Positions 11,280 through 24,100 of a stretch of 64,000 nt of DNA are shown piece after piece; the stretch's first letter is position 1, and every line of letters begins with the position of its first letter. The notes under the pieces were generated by a model. The model was given only the letters and a program-made list of their open reading frames with translations. It was not told the origin of the DNA and made no database searches. The DNA lies in assembly GCA_030142905.1 (NCBI GenBank), contig JASJOG010000003.1, forward strand, positions 5,859,501-5,923,500, in the 5' to 3' direction. A program made the position numbers and the translations under genes. The stretch comes from Heliopora coerulea (taxonomy: Eukaryota > Cnidaria > Anthozoa > Scleralcyonacea > Helioporidae).

Positions 11280-14200
11280 GTTGGTATTACTTTAAAAAAT
11301 TTAGCTATATCGTAAATAGGATTTGAATTATAAACACTATTTAAGTTAATATAATTTGCAACTGTATTACCTTAACGGTTTCCCTTGATACATCATGTTA
11401 TTTACGCCGATTCGGTTCGACGCGCTTCGTAAAGTGTTTTTCCGAGGTGCTCAATTAGAAGAGATTGAGAATTGGCTCGAGTATTTCAATCATTTCTTTG
11501 GATCATATTATTATGAACTTTTTGAGAATTTACTTCATGATTTCTGGAATCCCTCTATCGTTTTGGCGAAAAACTATTAATTTTGTAACATATGGTGTAT
11601 TCCCAAAGGGAATATCTTCTGGTCATGATCGTGACATAAGTATTTTTTTGTGATGAATGTTCCAAGCTTTGTAGATGGCTCTTATACAGGGTTTATTAAT
11701 TTTTAAAACCTGGGGAAACTTGAGTGACACGAGGTTAGTGCGGGGAAGGGGCAAACCCTTGAGAGTGTAGTAAGTCAGTGGTGATGTTAACAGAAAGTTG
11801 CTAGTAACCATGCAGTCATTTTCAGTATAGTTCAAATAACGTTTCTCCAGAATTTTAATCTCTTTTTCCAAATATGCTCAATTTAATGATTGCAAAGGGT
11901 ACTGTGAATACATAATAATTACAAATAAGATTTTGGAAACTCTTCATTTATCTGTCATATAGATTTAATTTACTAAATGATGGAGTTCCCTCGCTGTCAT
12001 GACAGAGCTGGGTGACAGAGTATGTTTTTGTTTTTCAGTTTAACTGAAATTTTTAGTGGGAGGTGAGGAGAAAAATGTTTCCTAGTTACCCCCCCTGCTT
12101 AACTTACAGATTTCTATGATGTAAATAAAACAAAGCAATCTATTTCAGTTCTTTGAGAGTGTTAAAGTAGTTTCAATTTGATGTTGGCTATCAGAGGCAG
12201 AGCAAGAGAGAGAACTCTGGCTCTTTAATAATCATCTTAAATGTCACTTCACTGTGTAACAACACGTTCCTGTCTTGGTAGAAAATGATATGGAGAATCA
12301 TGATATTAATGATGGTTTTTAATGACTGATATTATATCTCATGCAAAGTTGCTGTAAATTATTATAGGGTTGTCAAAACATAGCAAGCTGGGCTAGTGAA
12401 GCAATATGAAAATTGCCAGCTAGGGCCCTGGTGGTTAATCCAATAAATGTTCAAACATTACCTGCAAAAGTGCCAATATATTAGGCATTTGAATTAATTT
12501 CTTCCTTACTTGTAATCTGAGTAACATGTTACCTCCACCTGTACTCCACAATACTAAGCTGCATTTTGTCAACTTCATCTGTGACCCTATTGCTGCTGCT
12601 GGGCAGGTTGAGCAACAGAGCTTTATTTTCCTTCTTATTTTCAGCTGAACATGCAGTAATAATGAAAGTGACCGTAAGGATATTTATTTATGCTGGGTTG
12701 CTCTGACACCTATAACTAAAAGTAATTATTGGCTCTAGATTTCCTGTAAGGGCCACCCTTCATGGGTCTTGTGATATGATACTGCAGGAAGAAACTGAGA
12801 ATGCCAAATGAAAACATGTGGCAGTTGATACTGTCAAACTGGACAATACTCTTCTCATGTGTGACCATTCAGACAACTGCAGAAACCCAGAGTTGAACTA
12901 GGGTTGAAGAGGTAAGAAGCATTTGAGCTGCTATTGTGGCAGCCACACCATGAAAAATTCAAACATTTAATGGCATCAATAAAGGGGAGTTTATCAACAT
13001 TGAATAACATGCTTTTCTTGGTTGTGAACCAAAATGAATATACTATTAATCCAATTATTGAAAGTCATCAATGATATTATAGTTTAGGATCTTTTACTCT
13101 AAGGCTGTAGGTTTAGATCAATCTGCATAATGCAATTTTATTTCAAAGTATAGCCTTGTTTCAAATAGAATATTCTACCAAACTGTTAATGCTTAACCTT
13201 AAATTTTTATTAGGAAAATGTGTTAACAAGTTAAACCATTTGATATCACACTCTCAAAATCTATAACCATGTCTTATACTGAAGTTTTGTTTTTGAAAAT
13301 TTTTTCTTCAAATTTTCATTCTTAAATTCCTTCAAAAAGTATTTCAATTGGCTAAAAATTTTAGAATATTACTGGGAAGTATGACCCATAACCTCTGACA
13401 AGGTCAGTGGCATAGTAAAGAGGGTGAGCTTGTTGGTGAGGCAACCTTACTCTGGAGTTCTTAGAGGCTGTTTGTCCAAAGAGCTATTGAGTCATTTTTA
13501 GTTGCAGAGTTACCATTAAACAAGTTGATTTTAATTGTTCTGAGTTAATGTGAAGAAGCTATGCAGACATGGTAGATGGACAAGGTAACCAGATACAGGG
13601 TATGAAATTCAGGATAAAGATATTGTATAAACATCTTTGCTAACGTAGACAAACCCATTTGTCAGAAATACAGAAAATTTGCCCTTCCCTAAATAAAATT
13701 TCCAGTTATGCTATTGACCAATCTTCACGCCTGCTTAAAAATGCCCAGTGAAGTACATAGAATTATTCTTAACTGTTTGTGTTTTGTCTGTTGTTTCTTT
13801 GCATATTTCTTATTGTGAAACTCCCAAGGTATAAAATTCTTTAATGCATGTTTCTTTAAAGAGTCAAGAAAGAATAAGATAAACCAAGATTTACGAGACA
13901 AGTTTCAATTTTACTGAGAATTGTTTTGACTTTGAGCTTCAAATCCAACCGATGTCACATACCACTCCTTCAACACAAATCAAGGGGCGCATTACCAGGG
14001 GTGTAAATCCATGAAAAAAGCTGGGGGGATGTTTGTTAAACACAATTAATGTTTGAGTTCATAAGTAATTGGTGCTTGCATGGTAAGAATTTAAGGGTCC
14101 ATGCGTGGGAGACCTAGCATTATTGGTGTGAGACCCATTAGTATAGGATAAAACAAAGCCAAATAATGTGCACAGTTTTCGTGTTTTAACAAGCTTTGGG

Positions 14201-16016
14201 TTGATCTACTACCTTGTTAAAAGGCAAACACATGCAATATTTAATGAGTCAATAACTAACACAATGAATAAAAGCCCCGCAAGAGTGTTTGTTTCTTGTG
14301 GTCTGTCAAGACACATCCTGCAGGCCGAGCGTAGTGGTTAATGCAACCAGTCCAGATCGGTTGCGAGAGGGTTCGAATCCGTGACAAAATAGAGTGCTTA
14401 TTTTGTTTTATTTGCATTCAAACTGTTTTTTTACTCTACAATGTTTGATTTTTGTCGAGCTTTCGTATAGTCAAAATGCCAGAGTTATATAGCGACTAGC
14501 GGGTCAAGTTAGGATATGAGCGAGGCAGGAAACCCGTTACTGGGACGTCGAGGTTAGGGTTTTGGTTTGGGTTAGGTGACAGAGATAATCCGTCGTTGAA
14601 TTTAAGACAAATAAAGAAAACAGGTAAAAATTTTTGACCGTGCAATTTATTGATGCGACTTAACAGAGTTAGGTGGCGGAGGGCACACTTGGGGGAGGCG
14701 AGAAAATTAGGATGCAAAGACCGTTGGGGATGAAATGGAAATGGACGACTAAGACTGCGCGGGAAAGACAATCACACAGACTTAGCTTCTCGCCGGGTGA
14801 TGTGTACTTACTGACGCAGTAACCAACAGAAAACAAGACATAGCAAATATATTTGACTGAGTTAGAATATTAGATTAGATACTCTCATATTCTTTCGAAA
14901 TTCTCGAGTTCAAAAGTGAGGGGGAGGGGATGACAACAATAGTTGTCCTCCCTTGTCTAAAAGGTGGAAGGAATACATCCCTTTAACCCCACCCACCCCA
15001 CCCCACCATGATTTACGCCACTGCGTATTACTTAAAACATCCTCGTACACTTCACCAAAAATCGAGAAAGATCCTCGAAAAAATTCGATTATTCTGAGAA
15101 GTCCAGGAAATCCTTGAAAATCCAATAACAAGTAAAAACAGTCCGAATCTCAAATGCAAATTTGCCAAACTTTGAAATGTTGAAATGATCGCTAGAAATT
15201 AAACGTAATCGTAGATGAAAATCACATATAAACAAATTTAATCATGCAATGATAGCCTTCCTATGGAAAAAAAAAAGTTAGACCATGTGTCAACATTTTC
15301 AACTAATACAACCAAGTATCAAAATGGCTTGACGACATCCTTCCTCATGATTGCATTATTAGACAATCTCTTTATGTTACTGGAACTTGGCTCGCATATC
15401 TAACCAGGAACATTCTTCGATATTGATATCTCCTTGTAATCAATTACTTCTTCTTCTGTGACTAGATGTACAAACCACCACCTCAACTATAATTTTTTCC
15501 GCTATACTTGAACATTATATAGTTGAAATTATTATCCTCACCAAACATCTTGGACTTGCATGACACCTAATACACCCCTGGTGATCTTCCACTGTACTTA
15601 TAAATACCCGTTAATTCTTCTTTATGTAATAAGGATACCCTTTTTTGTATGTAAATATATAATTATGTACTCTGACATGGTTTAATTAACTCTAACTCGG
15701 TCGCCACACACGACACATTTAAACTGTAACGCATGACCAGACACCCCTTCTCTTTCTCAGAGGTCTTATTCAGTAAAACTGTGCAGTCTTATTAAAATAC
15801 TGCGCGCACCATTGTCTTGGCCCACACGTAGGCATTTTAGCAGCTAGCCAAATGCGTAAGTGTTTCACCCTATTTTTTGATCAGTTCCGTACAAAACTTT
15901 TCAATCACAATGTAAACTGATTGTTTATTATTATTATTGCTTTTCCACACAGTCCATTTAAACGAACTGGTTTAAAACAAGCAGCAAGTTGCTACCCGCA
16001 ACCTAAGGTCCTAGAG
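11280..16016. other. Long non-coding interval between exon 1A and the LINE fragments
   Basis: Mostly unique AT-rich sequence without coding signal. Two fragments stand out. A tRNA-like stretch at about 14318-14385 (GGCCGAGCGTAGTGGTTAAT and GGGTTCGAATCC) is probably a SINE head. About 14990-15021 ends TTACGCCACTG and looks like an orphan right terminus of a hAT-type element. Confidence 0.45.
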
Positions 16017-17043
16017 TTATATGTTCTTCATGTCCATAACCCTTCGAATAATTCTTGCTGTTCCTAGTAATACTGTCCTTTGCAGCATTTCAACTGGTAT
16101 TACTGTCCCAATCTTTTCCAAAAACTCTTCAAGTGTTCTTGATACCGTTCCCAGGGCACCAACAACTATTGGTATGACTTCCACTTGATTTAACGTCCAC
16201 ATTCTTGATAATTCCATTTTCAGATCCTGGTACTTTAAAATTTTTTCCAATTCCTTCGTTCCCACCCTATTATCTCCAGGTACCGCTATGTCAATAATAT
16301 ACGTTGTCTCCTTTTCTTTGTCCACTACGATTAAATCAGGTCTCCTGTGTTCTATTTCATGGTCGCATTGAATATTGAAATCCCACAATAACTTATGATG
16401 ACTATTTTCTAACACTCCTTGTGGTTGGTGTTCATACCATCTGTTTGCATGTTCCAAGTTGTATTTCCTACACAATTCTCAATGAACTTTACGTCCTACA
16501 TTGTCACATCTCCCCTTATACTCCCCTTGCGCCAACTTGCTGCATTCACTTACTAGATGTAAAACGATTTCTCCTTTCTGACCGCACATTCTGCACAAAG
16601 ATGAGCTTATTGTTCTATCAATATGGAATTTAACATAGTTTGTTCTTATAGCTTGCTCTTGGGCGGCCAAAATCAACGCCTCAGTAGTAGCTTTCAAGTC
16701 CGCTTTTGTGATCCACTCCCAGGATTTTTGTTTCTCTACATCATCTTCATGATCTCTCACAAATTGTCCATATATCTTTTTCTCTCCATATTCTCTCCTG
16801 TTCTTCCTCTTCTACTCTTTTATATTCTCCTGGCTGAATACAATCTGCGGTTTCTATTATATTGCCTGCCCTCACACACTCCAGAAATGGCTCAACACTG
16901 TGTTGAACATACCAGCCCATACTGTTTTTCTCCCTTCGAATACAGCTTTCGGCACTAATAAGTCCACGTCCACCTCTTCTCCTTGGTATATAAATTCTGT
17001 TAATATCGCTCTTCGGGTGTATTATTATTATAATTTTCCTCAA
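16017..17043 (-). pseudogene. LINE 3' fragment: zinc knuckle and restriction-like endonuclease tail
   Basis: Three overlapping minus-strand reading frames (17043-16747, 16760-16479, 16475-16017) form one protein broken by frameshifts and a stop. In order it contains RIYIPRRRGGRGLI, a cysteine-histidine knuckle CRMCGQKGEIVLHLVSEC, NVGRKVH, then HRRPDLIVVDKEKETTYIID, IPIVVGALGTVSRTLEEFLE and LLGTARIIRRV. The RPD...D pattern after a CCHC knuckle is what is known from the endonuclease of R2/CRE/NeSL-clade LINEs. The clade assignment is inference. The reverse transcriptase core is missing, which fits 5' truncation. Confidence 0.68.
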
Positions 17044-17129
17044 ACTCAGACAGATCTTATGTCGTCAAAATTAACATGCAGAAGCGGGTCATAACAAATG
17101 ACCAAGGGTCCTGCAGTTCACACTTCTTA

Positions 17130-17650
17130 CTACATTTGTAGTGCCCTTCTCAACATTCTGGCTGTTCCCAAGAGTGCAGTCTTTTGCAGCAACTCAGTTC
17201 GAATTTCCACACCAATCTTTGAGAACCACTTTTGGATCTTCTTCGTTACCATACCGAGGGCTCCAACAACAATTGGAATATCCCTCACAAATTGGCCATG
17301 CATTCTTTTCTCTCTCCATACTCTCATCTTGTCTTCTTTAATGTTCTGTTTGAATTTTTCTTTACTCTTGCAGTTTTCTGTGTCTATTATCTCTACTTGT
17401 CTCACTCCATTCAAAAATTGTTCTTCACTGTTTTTTATATACCATCCTAGTCCATTTTCCTCACTTCTTATGCAATCCTCACATCCAATGAGTCCCCTCC
17501 CTCCTTTGTTTCTTGGTATATACAATCTATCTACATCACTGTTCAGATTAAATGCTCAAGACATCGTCATTTTCTTCCTGGTTTTCCAGTCCAATTCTTT
17601 GACCTCATCCTGTGCCCACTTCAGTATACCCGCTCCATATCGTAAAACTG
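17130..17650 (-). pseudogene. Second LINE 3' fragment, internally deleted
   Basis: Related to the 16017-17043 fragment. RLYIPRNKGGRGLIGCEDCI is followed by about 60 residues and then jumps directly to IPIVVGALGMVTKKIQKWF and LLGTARMLRRAL, so the zinc knuckle and RPD endonuclease core are deleted. Upstream (17650-17530, minus) the frame reads AVLRYGAGILKWAQDEVKEL, the usual sequence before the IPR motif in this family. It is oriented the same way as its neighbour. Confidence 0.62.
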
Positions 17651-17674
17651 CATATAATGCAGTTTTACGATATG
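17636..17674. repeat. Perfect 18-bp-arm palindrome
   Basis: CATATCGTAAAACTGCAT, three-base spacer ATA, then the exact inverted copy. It lies at the upstream end of the second LINE fragment, inside what would be its coding sequence, so it may mark a rearrangement junction between two inverted copies. Confidence 0.85.
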
Positions 17675-17685
17675 AAGTGGGTGTT

Positions 17686-17688
<3 letters not shown>

Positions 17689-17716
<28 letters not shown>

Positions 17717-17737
17717 GTTGTTGTTGTTGTTGTTGTT
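17689..17737. repeat. Compound (ATT)n(GTT)n microsatellite
   Basis: Runs of ATT followed by GTT. On the minus strand this is (AAC)n(AAT)n directly 3' of the LINE fragment at 17780-18245, and so is plausibly its 3' tail. Confidence 0.85.
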
Positions 17738-17779
17738 ATATAGAGCCCACGTCTGAGGGCCAGAAGCTAAAGATACCAA

Positions 17780-18245
17780 CATTTGTTATCTTTTGTTGTA
17801 GTCTACTCTACTTGCACGACTCCAGACATAATCTTCCTTAAGATAGTTTCACTCGCCATTAGTACGGTCTTTTACATTTCCCTTACTACCCACTGCTGTC
17901 GAGATTTCTCTTTTACCAGCTTTTTTATCTGTTTTTCCAGTTTCTTCATCCCTCACCCTAGACATCCGACCATCAAGGGTACTATTTCAACCATGAAGCC
18001 TACACGCCTCTCGCGAACTTCAAATGCTAACAGCTGGTGTTTCTGCAATTTTTCCCTTCGTTTCTGTGCGACGTTTGCCTCTTCAGGGCAGGCCATATCA
18101 ATTATTCAGATTATACATCCTTCGGCATCTTCAAGAGTTAGATCAGGTCTTCTCGCTGTTGTTGTTTTTCTCATCCTGTACTCAAAGTCCAATACCAGCT
18201 TCTTACGTGGCTTTTCGATACTGTTACCTTCTTCCATGCTGTTTT
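17780..18245 (-). pseudogene. Third LINE 3' fragment, different subfamily, with stops
   Basis: On the minus strand the frame reads PRKKLVLDFEYRMRKTTTAR then RRPDLTLEDAEG, IIDMACPEE, VEIVPLMVGCLG and KTVLMASETILRKIMS, with in-frame stops. It shares the RPD...D endonuclease pattern and the VGxLG signature with the two fragments to its left but is clearly diverged. Three independent tails of this LINE group in 2.2 kb is a local cluster. Confidence 0.6.
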
Positions 18246-18261
18246 GTACCAAACTGTACAT

Positions 18262-18274
18262 TTAATTGTTATTA

Positions 18275-18316
<42 letters not shown>
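18262..18316. repeat. (ATT)n microsatellite
   Basis: Uninterrupted ATT repeat next to the LINE fragment at 17780-18245. Confidence 0.9.
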
Positions 18317-18320
<4 letters not shown>

Positions 18321-19394
18321 GAAAGTGAGATACTGTTACGCAAAATGCTGAGTAAAATGGTACAAGAGGATTGATATTTTAGAATCTGTAATGCTGAAAC
18401 ATGCGACCTCAACAAATTTTGATGGGAGGAGACACTTTGTACATCTAGTAGGCGCTATTGGCCGTTAAGAGTCGGCTATCAAACAACAAATAATACTGAT
18501 AACTGAAATCGTTATCAAAAGAGTTTTTTTAAAAATTTCTTTATCTATTGTTAGTTTTTATAATGCCTGTTTTATAGGCGAGAAATCATAGTAAGTTAAA
18601 TCAACTTCTTATATCAAAAATGGAAAATTATATAAGATTTAATGAGACAAAAACTCAGAGAGAAATGGGGGGAGAGAGAAATAAAAAACCTCTGAAACTC
18701 GAGGGGGAAAAAATCCGAAATTCCGGAAAAAAATCATCGGAATTTTAAATAAAAAAAATCTCGTTAGCATTTTTGGGAGTTATACGCCTCTTGACGCAAA
18801 TAATTGTTCTAGATGTGTATAATTGGGGTTTTGGAATCCCGATTGTTTAATACGACGTTTTACGTTGTTTTTTATATTCATTAATTCTTATTTAGAATTA
18901 GTAAAACTCTGGAGCCAGACATTTTATTGAAAAGAAAGTTTCTCCATGTTTGCTGTCAAAACTTGTAATTGGTCACTGTGATACAAGCACGCCAGGTTTT
19001 GTGCAGGTGGGAAAAACGTCAAAAAACACCATTTGGTTGGTAAATCCTTTTTTGAGGCAGTTTCCGAAAGTCAAGCAACATCCCATTTTTTGTCACTTCG
19101 TTCTGACGAATTGACGGGGAGAAAATCCTCAAGAACAAATGTTGGGTCGCATATGACGTGGTCAGCCCACGTAGGTTAAATATCTAACTTCTGCAGTAAA
19201 AAAATAATCGCAAAGAGTTCGCAGCAACTATTGATTTACGATGGTGATTTTCTCCTTTGAGGAAAACTGTTGGCTTTTTTCCTTGGCTTGCTACCACACG
19301 TGTTCTTGTATGGTGTTTGTTAGCGAACTCAGTCGTATGTGACATTAGATTATATAAGTGATGTAGGATCTATGATTAAACCACAGATCGCGGA

Positions 19395-19520
19395 TAACTC
19401 TTTCCCGGCTGGATAGGACTGCTGTTGTTTTATTCAGGGTAACACTCGACTATTTTTACACGGGTTAACGCTGGACGATTTTACTCGTCAAAGGGAGAGC
19501 TCCAGCCGGGAAAGAATTAG
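19395..19520. mobile_element. Short MITE with CTTTCCCGGCTGG ends
   Basis: AACTCTTTCCCGGCTGG at the left is mirrored by CCAGCCGGGAAAGAATTAG at the right, within about 125 bp. A related left end (CTCTTTCCCGGCGGGATAAG) recurs near 30839, so this is a dispersed family. A 3-bp TAA/TTA-type duplication is possible but not certain. Confidence 0.6.
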
Positions 19521-19604
19521 TTGTGTGGAAAAATAAAAGAATATTTTTTTAGTATTCAAGACGTTCAGTTTCTTGCTGTGGTTTTCGCAAATAGCAGTTC
19601 GTGA

Positions 19605-19650
19605 ACTTAGTTGATTATATATATATATATATATATATAATCAACTAAGT
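19605..19650. repeat. Palindrome with TA-repeat centre
   Basis: ACTTAGTTGATTATATA, then alternating TA, then the inverted copy. It is a perfect inverted repeat whose core has expanded as a dinucleotide microsatellite. Confidence 0.8.
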
Positions 19651-19725
19651 GAACAATTCTGATGAAGGATTTAATAAGCAGTCGAGTGAAAATGCCATTA
19701 TGTTTCTCTCTCACTCACTCTCACT

Positions 19726-19768
19726 CGCGCGCTCTCTCTCTCTCTATATATATATCTATATATATATA

Positions 19769-19812
<44 letters not shown>
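19726..19812. repeat. (CT)n/(TA)n microsatellite
   Basis: CT-rich start followed by an interrupted TA repeat. No coding content. Confidence 0.9.
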
Positions 19813-19815
<3 letters not shown>

Positions 19816-20724
19816 GTATATAAAAACGCAAGTCATTGACATTGCGATCGCAAGTGGATAAAGTGGAAGTGACGTGAAGTGGGAATATGCAACCTTTTCC
19901 CAGTTAGACAACTCATAGAGCTAAATTTTGACTCCTTGCATTGGTTTGAGAACAGAGGAGTCTTCTAATCATTTATGTATTTACTATCTCAATATTTAGA
20001 ACTATGAAAAACGTCCGGAGTTCTCACATGTACATCACTTTCGGTTTTCTCAATCAGGATCAGAAATTTGCTTTTTCCATGATGTAGAGAAAAGAGAAAG
20101 ACGCTTTTTCATTCGAGATATCTTATACATAAGTCATGAGCAGCCTGTTTTATGAACTGATTTTGAATGGAGATTGTCCCATTAACTACCTTCCAATCCA
20201 TTCCGCACTAAAATTATAGTATATATTCTAAAATTACATCAGTATTCTTTATTTTAAGCTAAGATTCTTTTTTGATCTACTTAATATTCTGTTGTATTAC
20301 GCATGCCGACCTATGGTTCGCGGTGCAGCACAGTATGCATTCAAACATACCTGAAATGGTGCACACTCAGGTAAAAGTTGTAATTGTAGCTTGTATGTGC
20401 TGTATGCTTATAGTATAGCCGAATGTTAAGAAATAATATTTTAACTAACATTGTTATTCAATCACATACCATTTATTAATTTCATCCTTCCCATTCATGT
20501 AACAAGTGATGCCATTTAAATTTTCTCTCAGACAATCGTAATTATATGTAAAAATTTGAAAGGAAATGGTAATCGCTTTTTCTTCCGGGGACCTTAAAAT
20601 TGTTCCTGTCTCTCTGGAATAAACTTATTGGCTTCCTTTTGTGTACAACAAGAAAAACGCGAATTTACAACATATTTGGGTTTATCAAGTGAAGTGAGTC
20701 CCTATGTAACATCGGCATTTGCTC

Positions 20725-21127
20725 ATGGATCAACAGTCTTGTTGCTCACCCGTATTAAAAGGTGCTAAAAAATGGGTTGCTATAATTAAAAAGAATCTTC
20801 CTTTAGTTAGGGGTCATGAGTCGATCCTTAACTTAAGTCCGCAGCAATGTATTGACATACTGGCCAAGTTGAACTGTTTAAACTTCAGTCGCGTTCATCA
20901 AAGAATTCAAATGTCGTCTGACACATGGAAGGCAAATTTTCTCAAGCTTCGAGGTTTGGGAATACTCTTGTCCGCCCTCGAAACTCTTGGTTCTGGGAAG
21001 ATAAAATCAATTCTTGACACCCACGCTAGCATGGAGTGTGTTTCCTCTATTATGTCACTGGTAAACTCCCATGTTGGATTGGATTATGTCTTGGCAAGCC
21101 ACGATTTTCTCAACAGTTTAATTGAAG
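20725..21127 (+). CDS. INF2-like formin, alternative first coding exon 1B
   Basis: First ATG at 20725 (MDQQSCCSPVLK), 403 bp, ending in phase 1 before donor GTTAGA; a stop follows immediately in the intron. The exon contains the same landmarks as 1A and 1C: QQCIDILAKL, then WKANFLKLRGLGILLSALET, then MECVSSIMSLVNSHVGLDYV and SLIEG. The conserved CVSCIK is CVSSIM here, so 1B is the most diverged on that motif. It aligns end to end with the other first exons and could splice in frame to exon 2 at 27857, giving a formin with a different GTPase-binding/inhibitory N-terminus. No transcript evidence is visible. Confidence 0.72.
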
Positions 21128-24100
21128 GTTAGATGTCCAGTTGCCAACCTGATAGTATGTGTTGATTCATAATGGGGTATAATTTTTCTCTCACATAATA
21201 GTAGTTGCTTTATTTATGTTTGAAATGTGAGATTTTAAAACAAACAGCTCAGAACAGTGTCATCGCTCCATTTTCTCTCACTTCATTTCTCTTCTGCCCT
21301 TGTTATTTTCAAGAACGTTATTAGTTTTCTTGTTTATATTGTACACATAAGTTCCTCGCGTAGTCATCTAAATTATTTTAAACATAAATAAAAGTATTTT
21401 GAGCACAAAGATCTGAAAATATGATCGAACTGAGCCAGGAGATACAAACCGATATTACGAGCCAGATTATAAGTGTTTTTGTTTTGGGATTCGGCTTCAA
21501 TTAGCGTGGAGAATAGGGAAGAATCCATTCATAGATGTTATAACTATACTCTATTCGGGAGACCAAAACCCTCCTGAAACCAAGAACTGTTGAAGGAAAA
21601 CTGCTGCAATAAACGATTTCCCTTATCACGTCAGCTGAATACAACTACCAGAATACTTTGCAGTTTTTTCATTTTCATGCAAACATTGAATTCCCAAAGC
21701 GAATGGAAAGACAGTTGCTCCGATTAACATTGCAAACAAGATTTCTAGCGCCCTTCTGGTAGTTGTATTCAGATGTATAAAGGGAACCGGCCATTATTGA
21801 GTTTTGTAGAGGAGGTGGAATGAAGGTTGACTCTTTCCGGTTCGAGACGTCTCCCCCTGACACGAGAAATCTTCTGATGTTAGCCGAAGTAAAATAAATC
21901 TTTAATTCCGACCGATAAGAGTTGACCAAAGTCTAAAATTATTGGCCATCAAGATATGGCAAATTGTAAATCAGAGATGTCTCTTGAGTTAAATCTCCGC
22001 ATTTGTATTTTTATTGCACCATCATCTTATCTTTCTTTCGAACCTTTTGATCTGATGTCATATTCGCCATATTGATGTAAGTGAACAATAGACGTTTGCG
22101 ATTAATTAGTTTCTTTTGTTTGGTGCACAAACATGGTGACCATTTGCCATTTGAACATTGGGGAGTAAGCAGTTTGTGGCCTATATATAGTAATTTAAAT
22201 GTAGTCACACATTTTAATTTGCATAAATTTAAAATTATCATGTCCACAAAATCAAAGTCCGCTATTTGAAAACATCTGATACCTCTTTGACACGAAAACA
22301 TAGGGATGCATGCATCCCAGGAACCTGGTTGCAATAACCTCCATGCAACAACGAATGGACGCACTGAGTCAGGCCTATGGATTTTTAAGTTACCTGAAAA
22401 ATGATCTGTAAGCATTTACCTTAAATGCCCGTTCACCTTAGCGTTAAAAATCTTTCTGATCGATTCTATAAAGTCGATTCCGAACCCCCTTTTGGAGTTG
22501 ATTATTTGAGACTAGCGTGGCTTATGGAGCAGCGGCTGACTCGTGTTACGAAAACCTTTCAGCAGCTATTAAAAAAGTTGTTTTTGGGCTGTTCCTACAA
22601 CCAATCTGAAACAATACAGCGTGCTATTTCATTTTGAATATATTTCATAGCCATGGTAAGAACTTGATCAAACGAGTCACCCTGGCCAACCGAGCCAGCC
22701 CGTATCATTTAAAGAACTTGTGAGATCTCGGAGCGAGTGGAGACTACTTGGGAGGATTTGATTGACCCATCATGGTTCGAACGTTAACTCTTGACACGTA
22801 TTTTGCTTTGATTAATGTCGGATCGCCCAGCGCTACATTAATTGTCCCACGGCTGATGTGTTTTCTCTGTCACAATCACCAATTATCGTCTTTATTTCTT
22901 CAAATATTTCTCAGTATTCAGAGGCGTACGAACCAACCAATGGTTGGTCGGGACACTCTTAGCGATCCACCCGGGATTTTAATAAATTGGATGGAAATGC
23001 TCATTAAATTAGTTGTGTTGGGAGATCTTCGGCATTCTGGTGTCACGGAATGAAAGCACTCTTTGGACTCTAGATATACCAGTGAAAAAAAAACCTTATC
23101 CCAAGAGTCCGTACGCCATTTGATTATTCATTGGAACGTTTATATATCTTAGCGGAATATGCACTTACTTAAAAACCAAAGAGTTAAAAACGATTTTAGT
23201 AATTGAATCCATTTATGTATCGAAAGACCTAGTGTGGTGAGATGTGATAATAACAACCTCACACCCTTTCCAGTCACTTGTGAGAGGAATATTAATTTTT
23301 AAGCCCTCTAGGAAGGACTCATATATAAGGCAGCAGTAATTGAGAGGCACACGTTGAGGTACTTTCTTTAAATAACTGCTGTAAATATTGAGGTGCCAGG
23401 AGCCCAGGATCTCCAATATTATTCGGGGCCCGTGCCTCCTCGGTTTGTTCCCTATCCTATCCTTCTCCACTGATAAAGTGCATTTAAATCGTGTAGTTAA
23501 TATGTTAAATTAAAAGCTAAATTAATGAATGTTAAATCTGAGATAGATAACTCACCAGTATGAAAGGTCCTTGAGATTATCGTCGTATAATGAGAAAATC
23601 GGCATATAATTCGTCAATAATTGAATCTCAGCCTTTTTTAGCTCAACCTTTTTTAGCTCAACCTTTTATGTTAGAATGATCCTAAGCCCTTCTTTCTTTA
23701 GCGTTATGTTCAACTCAGGATAGAAATGAGCGAGCATTTTGACATGGGCTGTATCGTAGACGAAGTTAACCGTTTTTAGTTACTACCTCAGTTTTTCCTG
23801 AAAGCATCGATAGTTTCTCCAGTAGGCAACTTCGGAATTGCAATTGCAAAAGAGATTTTGAAATCAACATTGAGGTTTAGCTGGGAAGTTAAATTTAACT
23901 ACCGTTTGCGGCACATGATTAAATCGTGTTTAGCAATAATAATTTTATGCACCCGAACCCTAGTGCCTCAGGGCTTTAATTAAAATTTTGCAGCCGTAAC
24001 CATTCTGTGCCTAACCAGGTTAAAACATCCTGAAACCTTACTCCATCCGGAGCACTGTTTTGACCTCTCCAAACTAAACTCGAATCACCGCCTGAAAAGT

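Larger units (their letters stand above)
18317..20724. other. Non-coding interval upstream of exon 1B
   Basis: No gene recognised. A purine-rich tract lies at about 18650-18760. The last few hundred bases should contain the exon 1B promoter, but no core element is convincing. Confidence 0.4.

Noticed and set aside
13405..15021. CAGTGGCATAGTAAAG at 13405 paired with TTACGCCACTG at 15021 as one hAT element
   Set aside because: The termini agree only loosely and the flanking 8-mers differ; treated as unrelated.
16421..18275. + strand ORFs up to 247 codons with hydrophobic stretches
   Set aside because: Antisense of LINE fragments and microsatellite; the minus strand has family motifs and the plus strand has none.
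22011..23470. ORFs of 62-134 codons between exons 1B and 1C
   Set aside because: No domain, no splice-site support and no similarity to the formin exons.
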